DNA from: JBAXTZ01 sp041666525
Lineage (GTDB): Bacteria; Bacillota; Negativicutes; JBAXTZ01
Length of the DNA: 20,255 bases
NCBI GenBank assembly: GCA_041666525.1
Contig: JBAYGT010000024.1
Coordinates: 1-20,255 of the forward strand
Direction: 5' to 3'
The notes beneath the pieces were generated by a model that worked only from the letters and a program-made list of their open reading frames with translations, was not told the DNA's origin and ran no database searches. A program made the position numbers and the translations under genes. Positions 16,057-20,255 of the stretch are shown here, piece by piece. The stretch's first letter is position 1. Each line of letters opens with the position of its first letter.

Positions 16057-16914
16057 ATGAAAAAATCGGTTAAAATCGGTTTGATACTTGCAATATGTGT
16101 AATCATCGCCACAATATTTATAGTAATCGATATTAACGACAATACTGAAAAAATCATTGTTGCAGTAGAAGAAAACCCGCCGTATACATATACCACGGCG
16201 CCAGCATCGGCCTACTTCGAGGAAAACAGCGCCAACGCGGCAAAATCTTCAGCCTCGCTCAAATTTCAGGGCTTTGATATTGATGTACTCAACGAGGTTG
16301 CAAAACGCGCCGGGCTGAAGGTCGAATATCGCGACATACCCTTCTCCGAGATGCTTGAACAGATGAAACAAAAACTGCCGCAACCTACAAACTTTTTCCA
16401 GCGCTATCTGGCAAAAAAAGTCGAAATTGATTTGGCAGTCGGCGGAATATCAATTACTGATGAACGCAAAAAATTCGCCGAATATACAATTCCCTTTGCT
16501 ACTGGCGGCGCAGGCTTAGTGACGCTTCGGAGTGCCGATATTAACAGCCCAGACGCACTGAGCGGTAAAACCGTCGGCGTTGAACTTGCAACAACAATGG
16601 AAGATCAAGCCAGAATGATCCCGGGAATAAAAATTAAAATTTATCGCGATCAACAAAGCCTGCTAGCCGATCTTCTCAAAGGCGCTATCGATGCAATGGT
16701 TATCGACAGAATTGCCGCGGATTTTTACATTAAAGAACAAAAAATGAACCAACTTAAAACTATTAACATAGGCGCCGATGAACAATTCGCCATGCTGGCA
16801 CGAAAAGGGAATTTCAAGTTGATTGACAAACTCAACAAAGTGCTCGCAGAAATGCAGCAAAGCGGCGAGCTGAAAAAAATTCACGACAAATGGTTCAATA
16901 AAACTCAACCTTGA
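16057..16914 (+). CDS. Membrane-anchored amino-acid-binding protein (SBP_bac_3), orphan
   Basis: A 285-residue type-2 solute-binding protein. Residues 7-25 are a long hydrophobic helix with no lipobox Cys and no good cleavage site, so it is probably an uncleaved anchor. The binding fold follows: EKIIVAVEENPPYTY, GFDIDVLNEVAKRAG, DLAVGGISITDERKKFAEY, TVGVELATT and GELKKIHDKW at the end. R137 (TDERK) and D217 (MVIDR), expected to bind an amino-acid backbone, are present. An Ala/Ser-rich insert of about 25 residues (45-69) before GFDIDV is unusual, as is a stretch at 105-122 before EIDLAVGG. No ABC permease or ATPase gene is nearby. Its domain is clearly related to the C-terminal domain of the divergent permease fusion at 13081-15168, which suggests a shared ligand type or partnership. 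GAGGGAG lies before ATG 16057. Confidence 0.85.
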   Translation: MKKSVKIGLILAICVIIATIFIVIDINDNTEKIIVAVEENPPYTYTTAPASAYFEENSANAAKSSASLKFQGFDIDVLNEVAKRAGLKVEYRDIPFSEMLEQMKQKLPQPTNFFQRYLAKKVEIDLAVGGISITDERKKFAEYTIPFATGGAGLVTLRSADINSPDALSGKTVGVELATTMEDQARMIPGIKIKIYRDQQSLLADLLKGAIDAMVIDRIAADFYIKEQKMNQLKTINIGADEQFAMLARKGNFKLIDKLNKVLAEMQQSGELKKIHDKWFNKTQP

Positions 16915-16927
16915 ATACTGTAATACT

Positions 16928-16967
16928 AAAGCCACTGAACGGAAGATTACTTCCGTTCAGTGGCTTT
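16928..16967. terminator. Bidirectional terminator between convergent genes
   Basis: A perfect 18-bp stem (16928-16945 with 16950-16967) closes a four-base ATTA loop. The left arm starts AAAGCC and the right arm ends GGCTTTT, giving short A/T tails in both directions. It lies between the stop of the plus-strand binding protein gene (16914) and the stop of the minus-strand MFS fusion (16995). Confidence 0.88.
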
Positions 16968-16991
16968 TAACTTTAAACTTTAAAGTTAAAA
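16965..16991. repeat. AT-rich 12-bp palindrome next to the terminator
   Basis: TTTTAACTTTAA (16965-16976) is repeated inverted at 16980-16991 around a three-base loop. It overlaps the tail of the 18-bp terminator by three bases. It could act as T-tract and second pause for plus-strand transcripts and as a weak hairpin for the minus strand. Its AT-only stem is weak, so any function is uncertain. Confidence 0.6.
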
Positions 16992-16994
16992 CAA

Positions 16995-19859
16995 TCATTC
17001 ATTCCCCGAAACAGCTTTTGTCCGGTTCACCAAAAAATACGCTAAGACAAACAATCCTACTATGCCGGACAACGTAAGCAGCCCCAGCCGCATATTAACA
17101 CTCATAAACCAACCGGCAATTGCCGGGCCGACAGTTTTGGCAATTTGCCCAATTTGCGCATATACACCCGAAGATTCCTCAATTGCGACTCCGAGTTTTG
17201 CCGCCCGGTTTACAAATAATTCGTTTACGAAAACCATCCACAGCATCCCGCCTATCCCGCCAATAAGTGCGCCAAGATAGGCAAATCCCAAGCTGAATCC
17301 AGCCGCAAAAATCACAAAACTGCCGATATACAAAACTGCCGTAATTGCCAAAATTGTTCGAAAACTGAACCGGTTACGCAACACTCCGGTTAACTGGGTA
17401 CCGATGATTATAGTCGGAAAACAGGCAAAAATATTTATACTTCCGACATGCTCGATACTGATATTGGCGTTTTTCAAAAACAGCGGTATGGCGAGCGGCA
17501 TAAATTGGTTGATAATTACAAACGGAACATAAACTGCTGCTACCAGCCAAATTATTTCCCGATGCGCTAATTTGCGTACAACAAACAGAAAATTCCGTTT
17601 TCCCGTCTCCGGCTGCCGAACAACCGGCTGCTGCAGCGTGCGCGTTCGGGCGAAAAACACAAACAATACCGCAGCAACTGCTCCGCCAAAGAATATTTGT
17701 TGGGCATTGGCGCCGTTATACAACAGCGCTCCGATGGCAACCCCGCACAATCCCCCGGCAACAATTCCCGCTGTTCTATCCGCCAAGCCTCTGACCCGCG
17801 ACTCGGCATCATTTTCATTGCGCGCCGCCAACCGCAAAGTAAACACCAGCATTGTGGCTCCCATGCCGCTAAAAAACTGTCCGATTAAAAACAGCGTTAC
17901 ACTATTGACACCAGCTAAGAAAAATCCTGCAGCCAGAAGTACAATTCCGACAAGATAAACCGCCCGCCAACCGTAGCGGGCACAACACCGCGACAATTTT
18001 GGCGTCAGCAGCAACGGCCCAAGTGAAGTCACTGACAGCGGTAATGCCGCGACAACCGTGGAGTCCGCCCAGTTTCCCTCAACCAGCAGTTGTTTCATCA
18101 TGAACGGCAGGAACGCCACCGGCAAGCCGTAAATCATACTACCGATAAACGCCAGTTGCCGGATATGCGTATTGCTTTTATCATCGGGATGCTGTTTGGA
18201 AAGCCTGCTAATGCCGGCAATGAACAATTCAAACATCATCAGAAATACTACCGACATAAACGCCAGCATTCTAAATAGTGTATGCCAGTACTTATCGTTT
18301 TTTATCTTTCTGATATAGTAGGTGTCACAGCCAACTTCAATAGCGCCCACCACCCGGCCGTTTTGGTCACTTATCGCCGTTATCGCATATATCCATTCTC
18401 CATAATTGTCACGATACTGATACGTTGCGAATTTGTCTTGCTTTGCAATTACTTTATCTAATTCTGCAACCGGTTTAAAAAACGGGGCTGAATAATCGTT
18501 GTTAAGAATAATTCGGATATCATCCTTTTGCCTTTTATACAAAACATAGTAAATTGATTTGTCCTTGATATCGTCAACATCGCGAAACATCTGCTCACAA
18601 CTGCTATTCAGGCGTTTATATGCCGGTGAATCATAATCATCGACAGAGTTAATTTCGACAAGATCGTTTACAGCTACTGATTTGGATGCCATATGCGCAA
18701 CCAGTGCGACTTTTTGTTTAAGAGCGTTAATGTTATCCTGTTTGTCAGTCTGGGAAATGAGCGTCGCCGAATATAACGCAGTCAATGAAATAGCCACGAA
18801 AATCACCGCGGCAATCCTGATATTGACCGTTTGATAAAAGCCTGCCCGCACGAAGCATTTCCTGACAAAGACCATAAATAGCAAAATCAAAAATGCAACG
18901 GCAATCCAGGCACCAACTAATTTTATCCGGCTCAATAAACTAACCGGCAGCATATTTATCCAATGACCGCGTCCGTCTTTTTCAACGAAAATACTGTTAT
19001 CTGCAAGAATAACCGCCAAATCACCTTCAACAAAAAAATCACAGAATTTTCTTCTGCCGGGATTATCTACTGGCGCAAAACCACCGGCACTATCTAATCT
19101 GATAATATCAAAGCGGGTCCCGCTGAAGGCATATAAGCCTCCGGATGGCGGCGCGGTAAGATTATAAACTTCCCCGCCAATTACTGCCTTCTTCATTACA
19201 CGGGGCTCGCTCTCGCCTACTGCGAGTTTCAGTAAATCATTGTTCACCGCCAAAATATATAATTGTCCGTCATGACGGCCGGTAATTTCGCTTATTTTGC
19301 GAACAAATGGCGCCGTATGGTAGGGCTGAACGCCCACTTCACCGCTATGAATATTTATCGCGACATCTTTTATATCGGCATGCGACGAATCAAGAAACCG
19401 AATATAGCCATTTTCTGCCGCTATATCAAAAAAGAAACCGTCAGCCACCAGTCCATCGACAAACTTCTGTTCATACAGCGACCTGACATATTCACCACGT
19501 GCATCAAGAACAACAATGTTCTGCCTGCGCACCAGTTGCTCATCCTCAGACGGCATACTGTTGACGATATAGATATTTCCGGCTTCGTCGGCAGCAATGT
19601 CACGGGCATAGTAAAAACCACCCTCGCTTTTTCCGCCTTCGATATATTTCAGCACCGTAAAATTCGGCGCCATAACCACGATCCGGCGTCTGGCGTAATC
19701 GACCATGTAGAAATTGCCGTCAGCACCTTTATTGATTTTCCCCGGACTATCAATTTGGTACTCCGATAATAGCGGCACCGAAAACAGACAATCACGATTA
19801 ATCCAAACGACCCCCAAGGCAACAATTATTAACAAGAGGCAAACAATTTTTTTCTTCAA
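16995..19859 (-). CDS. Propeller–Cache–MFS fusion transporter
   Basis: A 954-residue membrane protein in four parts. (1) An N-terminal membrane helix (5-20). (2) An extracytoplasmic beta-propeller-like region (about 30-300) of NHL type, with repeated units such as INKGADGNFYMVDYARRRIV, DIAADEAGNIYIVNS and GRHDGQLYILAVN. (3) Two membrane helices (about 312-333 and 346-368), a Cache-type sensor domain (about 370-520; SIYYVLYKRQKDDIRIILN, YRDNYGEWIYAITAISDQNG, VVGAIEVG), and a membrane helix (527-548). (4) A major facilitator superfamily transporter of about 12 helices (566-945), with GQFFSGMGATMLVF and the late segment LGALIGGIGGMLWMVF. MFS proteins are normally about 400 residues, so over half of this chain is sensor. 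The start is TTG 19859, with AAGGAG 11 bases away, a slightly long spacing. The substrate is unknown; a sensor-gated exporter or importer is inference. Confidence 0.85.
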   Translation of the reverse strand: MKKKIVCLLLIIVALGVVWINRDCLFSVPLLSEYQIDSPGKINKGADGNFYMVDYARRRIVVMAPNFTVLKYIEGGKSEGGFYYARDIAADEAGNIYIVNSMPSEDEQLVRRQNIVVLDARGEYVRSLYEQKFVDGLVADGFFFDIAAENGYIRFLDSSHADIKDVAINIHSGEVGVQPYHTAPFVRKISEITGRHDGQLYILAVNNDLLKLAVGESEPRVMKKAVIGGEVYNLTAPPSGGLYAFSGTRFDIIRLDSAGGFAPVDNPGRRKFCDFFVEGDLAVILADNSIFVEKDGRGHWINMLPVSLLSRIKLVGAWIAVAFLILLFMVFVRKCFVRAGFYQTVNIRIAAVIFVAISLTALYSATLISQTDKQDNINALKQKVALVAHMASKSVAVNDLVEINSVDDYDSPAYKRLNSSCEQMFRDVDDIKDKSIYYVLYKRQKDDIRIILNNDYSAPFFKPVAELDKVIAKQDKFATYQYRDNYGEWIYAITAISDQNGRVVGAIEVGCDTYYIRKIKNDKYWHTLFRMLAFMSVVFLMMFELFIAGISRLSKQHPDDKSNTHIRQLAFIGSMIYGLPVAFLPFMMKQLLVEGNWADSTVVAALPLSVTSLGPLLLTPKLSRCCARYGWRAVYLVGIVLLAAGFFLAGVNSVTLFLIGQFFSGMGATMLVFTLRLAARNENDAESRVRGLADRTAGIVAGGLCGVAIGALLYNGANAQQIFFGGAVAAVLFVFFARTRTLQQPVVRQPETGKRNFLFVVRKLAHREIIWLVAAVYVPFVIINQFMPLAIPLFLKNANISIEHVGSINIFACFPTIIIGTQLTGVLRNRFSFRTILAITAVLYIGSFVIFAAGFSLGFAYLGALIGGIGGMLWMVFVNELFVNRAAKLGVAIEESSGVYAQIGQIAKTVGPAIAGWFMSVNMRLGLLTLSGIVGLFVLAYFLVNRTKAVSGNE

Positions 19860-19944
19860 GACAATTTTCTCTCCTTGTGTATCAAAAATACTAATATATT
19901 AAGTTCGCCAAAAAAAATAGTTTTCCTGCCAATCATCCAAAATG

Positions 19945-19974
19945 AAAAGCAGCGACCGCCAAAAGCGTCGCTGC
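19945..19974 (-). terminator. Rho-independent terminator orphaned behind the intron fragment
   Basis: GCAGCGAC (19949-19956) pairs with GTCGCTGC (19967-19974) around a ten-base loop; the minus strand continues TTTTCATTTT. No intact gene lies just upstream of it on the minus strand: the sequence there is the intron fragment. It probably belonged to a gene whose coding part was lost or displaced at the intron junction. Confidence 0.72.
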
Positions 19975-19987
19975 CAAATTAATATTT

Positions 19988-20255
19988 CATCACAGACACA
20001 AAAAATCCCGCCAACACGTTTTCACGCATCGCGGGTTCCTGTCCTCCTGGAAGACCTTGGCCAAAGCTTGCGCTTCGCCAAGTTTCCGAGGTTTTGATGT
20101 ATCCTCAGTCGTCTACACAACCCGTTGTTAAGTTGTGTTCCGTTGTCACCGCCGGACGCTTATCTCTCGGTCGGTTCTACTCGTATGCTGCTTTCTTTGC
20201 TCGCTTCACATACGGTTGCGGGACTTTCGTTGCCACAGTCCTTGCTTTAGCGGTA
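19988..20255 (-). ncRNA. Group II intron 5' part (domain I-III region) ending at the RT start codon
   Basis: No protein is encoded in these 268 bases. The minus strand resembles the ribozyme part that precedes the reverse transcriptase in group II introns of the same family as the piece at the left end of the window. It includes GAGCAAAGAAAGCAGCATAC, AGAGATAAGCGTCCGGCGGT, CTTCCAGGAGGACAGGAACC and a long hairpin (20035 down to 20007) capped by a GAAA tetraloop. The element ends with ATG AAA (19990-19985), as expected for the first codons of the intron protein, but TAA follows after one more codon, so the protein is cut off at once. The intron's 5' end lies outside the window. The identification is from remembered sequence resemblance plus the hairpin; an Rfam search would settle it. 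Confidence 0.7.

Noticed and set aside
19860..19944. Promoter of the propeller–Cache–MFS gene
   Set aside because: AT-rich with a TATATT box, but no -35 hexamer at the right distance; a promoter is likely here but cannot be placed.
1..20255. Whole segment as a mobile genomic island or composite element bounded by introns
   Set aside because: No integrase, transposase, relaxase or direct-repeat attachment sites are visible. The intron pieces are broken ends, not complete elements.

Overview
The window looks like chromosomal DNA of an anaerobic Firmicute. A diderm Negativicute (Sporomusaceae-like) is my best guess, from the mix of a VanW/YoaR protein, PRC-barrel proteins, a LytS-type kinase paired with a receiver–SARP-type regulator, a SelB-like GTPase and a surface-adhesin-E-like secreted protein. 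This taxonomic call is inference. No rRNA, tRNA, CRISPR array, phage gene or transposase was seen.

Layout. (1) 1-1458, minus strand: the 3' part of a group II intron (most of its reverse transcriptase/maturase plus domains V/VI), fused in frame to the wreck of a flavodoxin-fold FMN reductase gene. (2) 1504-5015, minus: a four-gene set: PRC-barrel protein, VanW/YoaR envelope protein, a second PRC-barrel protein and a membrane protein of unknown function. (3) 5189-7895, minus: a sensor kinase/response regulator pair with its own strong sigma-A-like promoter and terminator. (4) 7956-13020, minus: a GH2-like protein whose acid/base glutamate is missing, a FUSC-family membrane protein and a short SelB-like GTPase with a degenerate G4 motif, spaced as one operon. 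(5) 13081-15168, minus: an APC amino-acid permease fused to a C-terminal amino-acid-binding protein domain. (6) 15389-16914, plus: a secreted surface-adhesin-E-like protein and a membrane-anchored solute-binding protein, transcribed divergently from the permease. (7) 16995-19859, minus: a 954-residue protein joining an extracytoplasmic propeller-like domain, a Cache sensor domain and a full MFS transporter. (8) 19988-20255, minus: the 5' part of a group II intron, ending at the start of its reverse-transcriptase gene.

Most notable points. Two separate transporters (APC and MFS) are covalently joined to extracytoplasmic ligand-sensing domains, which suggests transport gated by or coupled to a sensor. 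The two intron pieces at the window ends lie on the same strand and in splicing order, and the break falls inside domain IV. They look like two halves of one intron, or of two copies of one family, separated by about 18.8 kb. Several genes show degeneration at key residues (GH2, SelB-like) or outright decay (FMN reductase).

How the genes may work together (inference): the kinase/regulator pair and the two transporter–sensor fusions read the outside medium. The PRC/VanW set and the FUSC protein act at the cell envelope.
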